This document shows, piece after piece, positions 20,034 to 31,164 of a DNA stretch of 64,000 nucleotides. Under the pieces are notes generated by a model that saw nothing but the letters and a program-made list of their open reading frames with translations, did not search any database and was not told where the DNA came from. Numbering within the stretch: the stretch's first letter is position 1; every line of letters starts with the position of its first letter. This stretch comes from Babylonia areolata (taxonomy: Eukaryota > Mollusca > Gastropoda > Neogastropoda > Buccinidae): the NCBI RefSeq assembly GCF_041734735.1, contig NC_134900.1, positions 35,830,283 through 35,894,282 on the forward strand, in the 5' to 3' direction. The translations under genes were made by a program, and so were the position numbers.

Positions 20034-23000
20034 CTGAAACAGAAAAAAACAAAAGATAATGAAGCTTCTTGGAAGTGCATACATGGCTGAAAATATATGA
20101 TACAAGGAAAACGACCATTACTTCAGGACATTGTCTCTGCAGTGTTCAGTTTGGAAAAGGTGTGAGGCACTCCTAAGGAGTGTATTTCCTATCAGTCACC
20201 TTAGATTTAAGTGGGTTTATTTCATCACCAAATGGTTATATTATTAGATTATCTGTAACATTTCTTGCTGTTTGTGTATTTTTTGAAAATAGACAATAGA
20301 TACGTTTTACAAAAGTATTATGGAAAAGGTGATTCAAAAGATCACACTCATTTTCTGCATGTTGTAGTATGTCCTGTGTGCATGCATGATGTACATATGA
20401 GGTAGATCAAAGTGTTAATTATCATGATGTACATTTGTTGGGCATTTGGTGACAGATAAAATCCAATAAAATCTCATCTGTATATTATAACTTGACTTCA
20501 GGTTATTTCTGTGTGGGTGTGTCCATAGCAATGCATTATAACTGTACACAGCAAATACTGTTTAACAAAATCTGAAGACTTCAATGTTGGGAAAATCAAC
20601 TACCTTGCCTGACAGTTCTTTCACTGTATGTGTGCACACATTTCTCAGTCCTCAGTTCTTATCTACATAACTGCACACAACAAGCGTGCGAGAAATAAGC
20701 ATTTCTATTGCATAAAAGGTAGACAAAGCACCTAGATAATTTACTCGGCCATTGGAATGAGTCATCAGACGGATATGCTACAAACTCCCCATGTCTCATG
20801 CGTGTGTGGGTCAGGGTGTCTTAGATCAAGTATTTCTTTACTTTTACCGCTTGTCACTAATATCAGACACAACCCTGTACAGGTCTGAAACTAAAGGAGT
20901 GTGACTCACAGAACAAAGGTTTCCAATTTTGTTTTTCCAAATAATTGGTCCAATATCAGTTTAGCTGAAAGGTTTTTCATGCCAATGTGATTGGATAAGA
21001 CCAACTACAGCAACTATGTGAAGACAGTACTGAAGTTCATATAGTAAACTCTTACAGGTAGTAACACTCCAGACATACTGTACACCTCAGAATGTTGACA
21101 GTCTTACAGGTAGTAACACTCCAGACATACTGTACACCTCAGAATGTTGACAGTCTTACAGGTAGTAACACTCCAGACATGCTGTACACCTCAAAATGTT
21201 GACAGTCTTACAGGTAGTAACACTCCAGACATACTGTACACCTCAGAATGTTGACAGTCTTACAGGTAGTAACACTCCAGACATACTGTACACCTCAGAA
21301 TGTTGACAGTCTTACAGGTAGTAACACTCCAGACATACTGTACACCTCAGAATGTTGACAGTCTTACAGGTAGTAACACTCCAGACATACTGTACACCTC
21401 AGAATGTTGACAGTCTTACAGGTAGTAACACTCCAGACATACTGTACACCTCTCACCTTTTTGTCTCCCTCCCAGTCCCCAGCTGACAGGTGACGCCAGA
21501 TGATCACACACCCCATGACCTCCGGTCTTTTGACCCCTGTGGGGAACGCTGATCTCTGCCATCACCTTGTTGTTTTCCCACATACACCCTCACCCACGGT
21601 CTTCACAGTGTCGGTGACAGAAAAATACATGAAACAATATTATTCATCTGAGAGAAGGTCAGACTTTCATCAACACTGAAACACACATTCATTTCCTTCA
21701 AATAAATGGAATCATCGCTTTCCATTCTGAGAACGGCCATTTGAAATAGTTCATCATCCTGAAATATCTTGGACAGCAATACTTGCTTCTTTTCTGATCT
21801 CTGATGGTGGTTCAGGAGGAAGGTGGCAGAATGGTTAAGACGTTCTGCTGCCAATATATGGAGTCTGTGAGAGTCTGCGTTCGAATCTGCTCTCACCCTT
21901 TCTCCCAAGTTTGAAGTGCCTAGTCATTCAGATGAGATGACAAACCGAGGTCCTGTGTGCAGCACGCACTTGGTGCACTGAAAAAGAACCCATGCCAACG
22001 AGAGTTGTCCTCTGGCAAAGTTCTGTAGAAAAATCCACTCTGATAGGTACAAAAATATATAATCATGCACTCAAGGCGCGTTAGGTTATGCTGCTGGTCA
22101 GGCATCTGCCGAGCAGATATGTAACATATACGGTTTTGTCCGAACGTAGTGACACCTTCTGGAGAAGCTGAAACTGATGATTACTTTTCAATATGCCAGC
22201 CAAGTGGTAAAGACCTACTAGGAAGTGAGCGTCCATGCGTTTCAGAGGTGGTCTGGATGCTAGTCATTCAGATGGGACGATGAACCAAAGTCTCATGCAA
22301 CATGCTCTACAGCACATAAAAACCTACATCATGCTCTTCAGCACATAAAAACCTACATCAACAAAAGGGTTCTCCCTGGATAAACTATGTAGAAAAAACC
22401 CAGTGTGTAAAACAAACACCTGCAGACAGAAACATGAAAAGGATCAATGGTGCTGCTGCACTGTGGTGACGAACTCTCGGCAGGGAAACCTGATTTTCCT
22501 GCTGTGAAGTATGTTGTAACAGAGTTGTATGATTCAACTGAGTTCAAACAACTAGCCACCATTCCCAGTACTCTCACCACGTAGACACTGTATTTGACAG
22601 AACTGCACCTGAAATGCAGTGTGTTAACTTGGCAGCTTTCCCGGCCGGAAAGAAGAAATCATCATTACAGACCCACCATCACCTATTTGCACCACTGTCT
22701 GCTTATCTTTCACTTCTCCAAGTCAATTTCTGCAGAACTTTGCAATAGGCAACTCTTCTGTTCAGTTCAGTTCAGTTACTCAGTCACTGTGCTCAGACAA
22801 ATCCATGTCCGCTGCACAACATCTGCTAAGCAGATGCCTAACCAGCAGCGTAACTCAATGTGCTTGGTCAGGCGTTGAGCAACTTTTCTGTTACTGTAAA
22901 CTGTTTATGAACAGTCACCAAGTGCAAGTTCAATTTCTTGTCTCCTGTGACGTGAAAGACTAGTATCCAAGACATTTAAGGTCTAGCAGAGGGGGCATGA

Positions 23001-24410
23001 AAAACATCAGCCTGTGCAAGACTCAATACAACTGGAGAAGACGATACTCCTGGAATTCTCTCCCTTCCCAAAGATGCCAGCAGTCTTCAGTGGCCAACAG
23101 CTTGTGTATTGTATTCAAGGGCAGTTAAACCTTCCTGTTTTGGCTGAAATAACTCAGAAATTTCAAAACTATATTATTGTGGAAACAAGCTCTCGAATAC
23201 TATTTTCTGTTGCAGATGTAATAATAATAATGGTAACAGAAATTTCAAAATTATATTTCTGAGTGGAAACAAGCTCTCGAATGCTATTTTCTATTGCAGA
23301 TGTAATAATAATAATGATAATAATTCATAACTTTTCTATGGCACGATATCCAGTACTAATGCTGCTCAAAGCGCCTTACATCATTGAGCCAGACATAAAC
23401 ATAACATAAAAACTTTACAACAGCTCAATCCAATGCATTCCCAAACCGAATCAAAAAGCATGATCCACCAAACAATAAAAAATATCAAGTAAATAATGTT
23501 ATGATTAAAAAGAAATACATTCCATAAAACACACATATTCATAAACATACTCACACATGCGTGCGCGCGCACACACCTGCACGCACGCAGACACACACAC
23601 ACACGTGCACGTGCCCAGACACATTAAATATATCAACTACACCAAAGCAGGATTACGTGAAGAATTAAAATATCTCTAGCAAAAAAAACTCCATGTGGCG
23701 AACAGACTTTGGGTTATCCATTGTGCTGAGTACAGAAATTTTTGTGGAAAAGGTGCGTTTTCAGATCTGACTTAAAGGTCTGGAGATCAGGAGCATTTCT
23801 GAGGGACGATGGCAAAGAATTCCAAATTTGGGGTACTTGAGCCCTAAAAGACCTTTTCCCTGCACATTTTAAATTAGTTCTTGGGACTTTAGTAACCTTT
23901 CAGAACTGGATCTTAGCATTCTACATGGTTCGTACGTTTCCAGCACAAAAGAGAGTTCCAGGGGAAGAGATCCATCAAAATGTCAGAAGGCTAGTGTCGC
24001 TAGTTTATAGTGAATGCGGGACTCTACAGGAAGCCAGTGTGACAGAAGCAAAAGAGGTGTGACATGATAAGATTTCCTTTTTGCTAGGACAAGCTGTGCA
24101 GCATAGTTCTGTACTTTCTGTAGTCTAATAAGACAGGAAGATAGTAAACCTGCTACGGCAGAATTGCAGTAATCTAGTCTGTACAGGACAAAAGAGGAAA
24201 CCAATTGAGCCATGTGACATGCTATCCTCCAAAACATATTCTGATTGTTAAGTTGGATGCTCGAAAGCTCAGATATTGCACCAATCAGTCCAGGTGAACG
24301 AAGAAATATAAAAAGGAGCTGTGAGGAGGAAGGGGAGTAAACATTTACACCCTCCATGTCATTACTATTGGAAAACAAATTTCATAAACAATAACCCCCA
24401 CCCCAAACAA

Positions 24411-24457
<47 letters not shown>

Positions 24458-25999
24458 TATATATATATATATATATATCAGTTGCTTTTATCTTTATACC
24501 CAAACTATCTTTGAGGGCATCACAACTGGCCCACAATTGAAATAAACCGTCCCTTACTAACCTGGACCATCAGACTGCCAAGCCACAGAGACAACATGAC
24601 CAGACGAGGGGCTGTGTATATCTTCCAACCATCACAGTGCACAGCCTTGCACGACACAGCAACACTGAAACACACAGCCATCATACTGTCTGAAATGTAG
24701 TTTTCTTTTCTTTTCTTTTAATGATTTAAAATCAAAAGCAGTGTGGGCAATTTATAACAAATAAAAAATTATTTCAAAAAAGCAGTGGAGGCAAATTTAA
24801 AGCGTCAGCTAAGACACATGATAAATAACTATTTCCTTCCTCCTTCTTTCTTAGAAATAGGTTGATTGAAAAATTTTAAAAATAAACGCTAAGTGGCTTA
24901 ACCAATCATATTCACCACCCCTTTGTGACAAAGATGTCAGCTGAACACGCCATACCGTTACAGAGATGTTCACTATTCATTAGTGACATTTTGGCTTACA
25001 ATCTATCTCCTGCATTTGGACCTTATTTTCTTTGAGGCTTTTGACGGTTGACCAGTTCTGGTCTTTTCTGTGTGTGCTTGATTTTTTTTTTTTTTTTTTA
25101 ATACTTCTGATGTCCCCCACCCCCACCCCCCTGTCATTTATGAAATTACATTCTGTCCAAATCTGACACAAGAGTAACCTTTAACGTTTTCCACAATACA
25201 TAACCTTTAAACAGAAACGAAACTGGTCTCCATACTGCCTTCCTGTCATTCCCAGCCACTGTTTGATGCTGCAATGACTGCAGTCTCTTTAACTTCAGAA
25301 ATAGTATTGCATTGTATTGTATTACTCTTTTTGTCACACCACATTTGTCTGTGTGAAATTCGGATTGCTCTCCCCATGGACAGCGCGTCACTACACTGAG
25401 CACACAACACTTTTTTTTCTGCCTGCAATCTTATTTGTTTTCCTATCAAAGTGCATTTTTCTGCAGAAATTTGCCAGGGACAACCCTTTTGTTGCCATGT
25501 GTTCTTTTATGTGCGCTAAGAGCATGCTGCACACGGGACCTCGGTTTGTCATCACATCTGAATGACTACAATCCAGACCACCACTCCAGGCCTAGTGGAG
25601 GGGGAGAAAATACTGGCGATTATGGGATTCGAACCAGTGCACCCAGATTCTCTCGCTTCTTTGACGGATGCGTTACTTCTAGGAAATCACACAGTATGCA
25701 CAGCAATGCAGAGCACAGGTGTGTGTGTGTGTGTGTGTGTGTGTGTAACAGACAATGTGTGTAACTTTTTTTTTCCAAAGCCAATCAATCAGACAGTAAG
25801 GACATTAGAGAATTCAACTACCGTTAATCACAAGTATTTAAAATGCAGTCTGCACAAATAACAGTGTATCTTGCAGTTGAGTATAAAACTCCCACTATAT
25901 CTTGCCTTTTCACACATGTATACATACATAACCACCCACTGACACTGACAGACACTCATGCACACACACATGTACACATACAATCACACTAACAGATGG

Positions 26000-26042
<43 letters not shown>

Positions 26043-26344
26043 AAACAACAGCTGGGAAATATTGCACACACTCAATGCAGCAGAAAGCACATCCAATAAT
26101 AATAATTCAGCAACATATGTATATATATATATATATTAGCCTCCCTCCTCCCCACTCCCTGTAATCTCCTGCCACCCCCCTACCCCTCCCCCTACTCTCC
26201 TGACACCCCCCTCCCCCATCTACTGACATGATCTGAAGGGTATGACTAGAGTATAGTGCTGGCTTTTTGTCTGCTGACAAGAAATCTGAACACAGCACGT
26301 CTTGGGGAAAAAAATGACATTACACAAAGTGTGCCTCTAAGATT

Positions 26345-26416
<72 letters not shown>

Positions 26417-27102
26417 CATGCGTCTCTGCCTCTGTATGTGTGTGTACACCAACTGTGAGCAGAAAGCAGGATTTTTCATTTGTAAATTTTGATATAAATC
26501 ACAACTATCTTGACAGCCTGCTGGCAATTCCACAAAAAACAGTTCTCATTCTCTACAGCAGCATCAGTATTATCATCATCAACATTAATCACGCTTGAGG
26601 TGAGGTCATGCCAGTCTTTCCTGCCACTGGTATTTATTATCATTATCAATTATATTATTATCATTATTGTCATCATCATCACCACTGTCAGTTCATTTGC
26701 ACAGAAACATTTCCCCTCAAAGTATGTAATTTACTTTAGTATAATACTGCAAACTGACCAGAGCATACATTCACTCACTTACAGTCACACACACACACAC
26801 ACACACACTCACTCGCTCACACACACACACACACACACATCAGCAGGAGCCTGTGCACGTGAATCCAGTATAATCAGTGTGCCAAGCCAGTAAACTCACT
26901 TGTTTCAGTTTTCAGATTTGCCTGTTGCTTTTCTTTTCAATTCATTTGGCCCGGGCTTCTTCCAGAAGATACGGAAAGGATGCCATGCTGGAGCAAATGA
27001 AACATTAATGTTTGTGAAATGATTGATTAAAAAAATTAATTGTATTATCACTCTTACCAGTCCCACACGCTCAGCTTGGGCCACAACAATTTCCTCTTAA
27101 AA
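19968..27102 (-). CDS. Putative unidentified gene, 3' part (four phase-compatible exons)
   Basis: Four minus-strand segments with GT-AG signals join without a stop: 27058-27102, 24562-24664, 21457-21555 and 19968-20033. The product would read FKRKLLWPKLSVWDC, VAVSCKAVHCDGWKIYTAPR, LVMLSLWLGSLMVQ (possibly a membrane segment), RSAFPTGVKRPEVMGCVIIW, RHLSAGDWEGDKK and LLTRTSAMPDKKCVEEMGIG, then a stop at 19968-19970. I do not recognise the family. Support is only open frame, phase agreement and splice sites; the acceptors at 27103 and 21556 are weak. Chance open segments remain possible. No further exon upstream could be fixed. A competing terminal exon lies at 26942-26987. Confidence 0.3.
20040..21049. 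other. Unannotated stretch between putative exons
   Basis: AT-rich, no repeat family recognised. It would be the last intron of the putative gene on the minus strand. Confidence 0.4.
21050..21450 (+). repeat. 52-bp minisatellite, about 7.7 near-identical units
   Basis: The unit is CTTACAGGTAGTAACACTCC, AGACATACTGTACACCTCAG, AATGTTGACAGT. One unit has CATGCTG and CTCAAAATG; others look identical. It ends directly at the putative donor at 21456. Confidence 0.95.
21457..21555 (-). CDS. Putative internal exon, GVKRPEVMGCVIIW
   Basis: A 99-nt segment, 33 whole codons, with donor AAAAAG|GTGAGA. The acceptor (GGTGATGGCAG) has a poor pyrimidine tract; a better-looking CCCCACAG lies inside but is out of phase with the preceding segment. 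The donor side runs straight into the 52-bp array at 21050-21456. Confidence 0.35.
21805..22180 (+). mobile_element. SINE family B, full length
   Basis: The tRNA-like head is AGGTGGCAGAATGGTTAAGA to GCGTTCGAATCTGC; the central domain reads CATTCAGATGAGATGACAAA and CCGAGGTCCTGTGTGCAGC; the 3' part is CAGGCATCTGCCGAGCAGAT to GAGAAGCTGAAACTGATG. Confidence 0.8.
22185..22545 (+). mobile_element. SINE family A, old copy
   Basis: It keeps GCTAGTCATTCAGATGGGA, a degraded central domain, GGTGCTGCTGCACTGTGG and the end CTGCTGTGAAGTATG. A 29-bp segment (CACATAAAAACCTACATCA) is duplicated inside it. It lies directly after a family B copy. Confidence 0.6.
22750..22885 (-). mobile_element. SINE family B, 3' fragment
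   Basis: TTCAGTTCAGTTCAGTTACT is the tail; CAGACAAATCCATGTCCGCT and AAGCAGATGCCTAACCAGCA follow. The 5' half is missing. Confidence 0.7.
23157..23325 (+). repeat. 82-87-bp tandem duplication at a LINE tail
   Basis: GAAATTTCAAAAC/TTATAT...AGCTCTCGAATAC/GTATTTTCT...GCAGATGTAATAATAATAAT occurs at 23157 and 23239. The second copy joins the (TAATAA) tail of the LINE at 23320-24378. Confidence 0.75.
23320..24378 (-). mobile_element. L2/Rex-like LINE, truncated copy with reverse-transcriptase segment
   Basis: Minus-strand frames show SSFVLYRLDYCNSAVAGLLS, RLQKVQNYAAQLVL, HWLPVESRIHYKLATLAF and, further on, LQTFKSDLKTHLFHKNF, typical of L2/Rex reverse transcriptases. The 3' side ends in an (ATT)n-type tail near 23305-23325. 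The copy is old, with a frame that is interrupted between the two blocks. Confidence 0.75.
24412..24478 (+). repeat. (CA)n(TA)n microsatellite
   Basis: About 40 bp of CA followed by GATATATATATATATATATAT. Comparable tracts occur at 26003-26041, 26346-26410, 27726-27761, 32829-32873, 46425-46464, 58830-58862, 59158-59189 and 59573-59611. Confidence 0.9.
24562..24664 (-). CDS. Putative internal exon, DGWKIYTAPRLVMLSLWLGS
   Basis: A 103-nt segment with acceptor TGTGTGTTTCAG and donor CAG|GTTAGT, one base plus 34 codons. The C-terminal half is hydrophobic (LVMLSLWLGSLMV). It lies just right of a (CA)n(TA)n tract and about 180 bp right of an old LINE fragment. Confidence 0.33.
25300..25690 (-). 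mobile_element. SINE family A, nearly full length
   Basis: On the minus strand: tRNA-like head with box B (GGTTCGAATCCCATA), then the ACTAGGCCTGGAGTGGTGG region, the conserved CATTCAGATG...ACCGAGGTCCCGTGTGCAG domain, and the 3' end CGAATTTCACACAGACAAA followed by a (TATTG)n-type tail at the left. Confidence 0.75.
26942..26987 (-). CDS. Putative alternative terminal exon, MASFPYLLEEARAK
   Basis: After acceptor CATTTGCTCCAG, 46 nt run in phase with the 27058 exon to a TGA at 26942-26944, giving ...SVWDCMASFPYLLEEARAK. It competes with the 24562-24664 exon and could be an alternative 3' end or a chance frame. AATAAA on the minus strand occurs at about 26633-26638. Confidence 0.2.
27058..27102 (-). 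CDS. Putative 45-nt exon, FKRKLLWPKLSVWD
   Basis: Donor CTG|GTAAGAG is strong; the acceptor (TTATTGCCCAG) is modest. It leaves two bases (TG) that complete a Cys codon with either the 24664 exon or the alternative 26987 exon. Any upstream exon should end with two bases; a candidate donor at 27861-27862 fits one reading frame there, but that frame has no convincing acceptor. Confidence 0.28.
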
Positions 27103-27117
27103 CTGGGCAATAAGTAC

Positions 27118-27245
27118 ACATAGTTTCAGTTTCAAGGTGGTATCGAAGCGTGCAGGCTGATATACACCACCACAACTGCTTAAAATTTAATTCTAAAAAA
27201 GAGATACCTGACCTGTGTTTATACCCGTGGTCAGGCCTTGAGAGC
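27118..27245 (-). mobile_element. SINE family B, degenerate 3' fragment
   Basis: Begins AGTTTCAGTTTCAAGGTGG and ends GTGGTCAGGCCTTGAGAG, the two ends of the family B 3' region, with a diverged middle. Confidence 0.45.
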
Positions 27246-27723
27246 CTATCCTAGTTTTTTGGGGTTTTTTTTTCATAAAACATGGAAAACAATAATAAAT
27301 AAGAAAAAATACCCCATAACATCTCTATAGTATTACTGTATATAAATGACCATTAAATGCATGCAGTGAAGCCCTATTTGAGAATTTTTTTTTTTAAATC
27401 ACACCCCAAGCCTTATATATTCATGACAGGTGTGTTAACTTCTGAAAGTAAAACCTATTGATATCACCCCATACTCTCAAGCTGTGCTAGTCGTATCCTC
27501 ACAGGGAGAAACAAAGCTACAATAACAGCAATAGTAATAGAGGTACACTAACCCACCATTTTTTTTTTTTTTTTTAATAGTTGTAACACCCACTCCAAAC
27601 CCCTTTGTGGTTAATGAGCACTGCACTTGTTAGCTATATAGGATGAATAAAGAAAGAACAGCTGTTTCTTTCTCACATGTAGATCAATGAATAGTACATT
27701 AGCATCCCGTTTCCAAGCTGTGA

Positions 27724-27762
<39 letters not shown>

Positions 27763-28529
27763 TCATTTCATAATGGAAAGTAATATAACCATGCATCTGA
27801 GACAGTTCTCTCTGTGCAAGCATCACTACAGACCCTAACGAGCTGCCATACCAGATTTTTTACCAGTTCACTTCTTGAGCAGCACAGAAACAACAGCATT
27901 CCTCCTGCAGACTCTGGACTGTGTTCTTCAGCTGGGCCCATGTCTATCCTGGTGCCTTCATCTTGTCCTCTGTACCGAGTCTTCATGTCTACCCTTTTCT
28001 TTCTCTTTGAGGGTTCCACTCCCAGCTTGTCTAGTGACCCTGAACACAATGAAACCAATCAGTAAAAATATAAAATAATAATAATAATGATGCCCAATTA
28101 TTCTGTCCAGTCACACAGACGAACGGACCTCTTATCTGTAATAGTGAAGCCAAAAATGTACATCAGATTCATTAGGAAATTGGGGGAAATCCCATGTGGA
28201 ACTTCACTTACGCACACACTGCTTGAATCTATGTTGTTTGAAAATTTTGTCGCAAACTTGTCAAAGGAACCGAAGGGCAATATATAAAGTCAATTAAGAT
28301 ATTGTACAGGTTCACTGCAAAAAAAAAAAAAAACACACACACACACACACATACTTTTTTTTGTTAAAGATATAGATTATATAATTCATACAGACATGTT
28401 GGGGGGTAAACTCCAAAAATTTTGACAGATATGTCCTCAGATGGCTCCTTGTCCTATCTAACCCATAGTCTGTACTGCAGAACACTGGCCCAAAATGAGA
28501 AGATTTTCTTTTGGGACTTCTGTATCTAA

Positions 28530-29275
28530 ATCATTGTCACAACAGATTTGTATGAAATCTGGGCTGCTCTCCAGTGGGGGGCTGCTCTCCCCAGGGAGGG
28601 CACATCACTACATTGAGAGTGCCCCCTTTCTCTTTTGCCAGCCTACAAGGGTATTTGTCTTCCTACCAAACTGGATTTTTCTACAGAACTTTGCCAGGTA
28701 CGACGCTTTTCTTGCTGTGGGGTCTTTTACATGCGCTAAGTGTGACAAGCATTCTGACCACCATTCAGGGTCTGCTGGTGAGGGGGAACATCCTGGTGAG
28801 TGAGGGGATCAAACCAGTGTGCTCCGATTAATAATAATAATAATGGTATTTATATAGCGCTAAATCTTGTGCAGAGACAAATCAAAGCGCTTTCGCACCA
28901 GTCATTCACACGCATGCATAACTCTGAAACTGTAGAAACTAAAGACAAGGAAGAGGCAGGCAAGGGAAGCTATATTGGGAAGAGGTGGGTTTTAAGGCCA
29001 GACCTGAAAGAGCAGAGTGTGGAGACTTGACGAAGCGAAAGAGGAAGTTCATTCCAATCGCAAGGTCCAGAGACAGAGAAAGAATGGCGGCCAACAGTCG
29101 AGTGTTTGAATCTGGGTAAGCGTAAACAGAGTGGATCCGAAGCCGATCGTAGTGAGCGAGATGGAGTGTAGAGGTGAAGGCAGCCCCAGAGATAGGAAGG
29201 GATCAAACCAATGTGCTCCGATTCTCTAGCTTCCTAGACAAACTCGTTACTTCCAGGCCAACACTCCACTTTTTT
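28530..29275 (-). mobile_element. SINE family A, split by a LINE insertion
   Basis: The SINE body covers 28530-28830 and its tRNA-like head resumes at 29199-29275 (GGGATCAAACCAATGTGCTC, then GCTTCCTAGACAAACTCGTT). The LINE at 28831-29196 interrupts it. A CTCCAGTGGGGGGCTG repeat inside the tail is a small local duplication. Confidence 0.75.
28831..29196 (-). mobile_element. L2/Rex-like LINE, 3' end, inserted into a SINE with target duplication
   Basis: Minus-strand translation gives YTPSRSLRSASDPLCL, FSVSGPCDWNELPLSLRQV and FRSGLKTHLF, the reverse-transcriptase C-terminus of L2/Rex-Babar-like LINEs. The 3' end reads GCGCTATATAAATACC followed by (ATT)n, a tail usual in that group. It is flanked by near-identical 24-bp copies of SINE sequence (about 28806-28830 and 29199-29223, one mismatch), the target-site duplication. 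Confidence 0.8.
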
Positions 29276-29611
29276 ATGGCTTAAAGTTAAACTTAAGTCA
29301 TGGTTGGGTTCAAAGAAATTTCTGCTAACAATTTTGGCTTAGTATTAATGTTTCATGTGTGTCACTGTTCCAAATGGAATTCTACAGTTCCAAAAACTGA
29401 CATCAAAACGAAAGATTACAACCAAAATTAACTATATCATTATAAAGATTTTTCATCTGTAAAGTGTAATCCCTGATATGCTTTCATGATCTTGCTTGAT
29501 CTGATCACCCATAAATACCACTCCTTCAAACTATAATACTGGCAAATTTAAGAAATCCACTTTGTCTGTATCGTTCCCACTTTGAAGTTACGGGAATGAC
29601 AGCAGTGAAAT

Positions 29612-29990
29612 TTGTTTCATTACTCAAGGAGGTGTCACTGCATTCAGACAAACCCATAAACGCTTCACATCTGCTAGTGGAAGATGTCTGACCATCAACA
29701 TAACCCAACACGCTTAAGCACTGAGCGCATGCATACATACTCATTTGTGTACCTGTCACTATCAGAGTGGACTTCTACAGAATTTTGCCAGAGAACAACA
29801 CTCATTACCATGGGTTCTTTTTCAGTGCGCCAAGTGTGTGCTGCACAAACGGCCTCAATTTATTGCCTCATCAGAATGACTTGATGCTCAGTTTGATTCT
29901 CCACTCGAACTTGGGAGAAAGGGTGAGAGTGGAATTCGAACCCTGTATTAAAAGATGAATGGCTTAACCATTCTGCCACCTTCCTCAAAC
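29612..29990 (-). mobile_element. SINE family B, full length
   Basis: From ACTCAAGGAGGTGTCACTGC (3' part) through CAGAGTGGACTTCTACAG and TCATCAGAATGACTTGATGC to the head GTGGAATTCGAACCCTG and TTAACCATTCTGCCACCTTC at 29930-29985. Confidence 0.8.
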
Positions 29991-30661
29991 AGTGGAGAGG
30001 GTGCGGCATAAACTTTTTTGTGGAGGTGTGGGGGGTGGGGGGGGGGGAGGAGTGAGTAGGGTTGAATGGAAGGAGTTGGGCAACTTTTAACCACCTAAAA
30101 TTAGCACACGGAAATGATTTTTGTTGACCTTGTTTACCCTTTCTGCTTCACTATACCATGATAAGTTATCTTTTTCCATCTGCATATCAAGTCACGTCTG
30201 ATTTTGTGACAAAAATTGTACATAAGGTGGCAATTTGGAGCACTGTCAGTGTACATGAGTATTGTAATGAAAACTGGAAACGGTCAGGTTAGGGGGTATA
30301 TGTTATGGAAATGTTTCCATGAACTGCTTCAGCATGTGAATCATCAACTGTCAGCAATAAGGGCCCCTGAGTCACACAATTTTCAGCAGTTGAACTGGCC
30401 ACAGAACTCAATTCTTTCCTTCAAACTTTTCTATGTTTGTTTACGCAATGAAATAATGGAATTCTACAGAGTATAATTTTTATATATTTTATGACTGACG
30501 GGAAATTTGCTCAATTTTGTTTTGGAACTCGGTGTTGCAGCTGAACCTGAGAACATCTTATACTGGTTGTAACGAGGTGGGAGATTCACAGTGGTGAGCA
30601 ATAATCCACACTGCTTCCTATAACAACAAGCCAGTCCCAGCAATCTCGAAATTACCCATCC

Positions 30662-31160
30662 TTGAACACCAAGGTCTATAGCATAAGAGATTATTCATAT
30701 CAAGAAAGATTAAACTACTTACAACTACCATCACTTATAGCAAGAAGAGTAAGAGGGGACTTGAAACAGACAAACAAAATATTTAATGGGTTTGACGATG
30801 TAAACAAAGTATACTTTTTTTGTACTCCAAAGGTAGACATTACAAGAAACAGTACAGACAAAACGTTTCAACAGTATTCCAGAACGAAACTCAGAAAGTT
30901 TATATTTAGTAACAGAGTAACAAATTATTGGAACAAATTAACAAACAATACCAAACGTGCACCTAGTATAAATACTTTTAAAAACCTCATAGATAAACAC
31001 TAGTTATTGACAAAAACGAAATTCAACTTTGATGGATAAAATGACTGAGCTAGTCAAAGACCTGACCAACAATAAAAAGGAGTAAATCTGAAGGAGCATA
31101 AAAAGCCAAAAATGGCTAAGTTGGATATAACAACGCCCCAAATCCTGATCCTGATCCTGA
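30662..31160 (+). mobile_element. CR1-like LINE, 3' end with reverse-transcriptase C-terminus
   Basis: The reading frame up to a stop near 31003 shows the C-terminal signature of CR1/Jockey-group reverse transcriptases: YQERLNYLQLPSLIARRVRG, DLKQTNKIFNGFDDV, LRKFIFSNRVTNYWNKL and SINTFKNLIDKH. The 3'UTR ends at a short (ATCCTG)n-type tail near 31140-31158. The body is 5'-truncated, as is usual for LINE insertions, and the frame in this segment is open. Confidence 0.8.
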
Positions 31161-31164
31161 ACAG

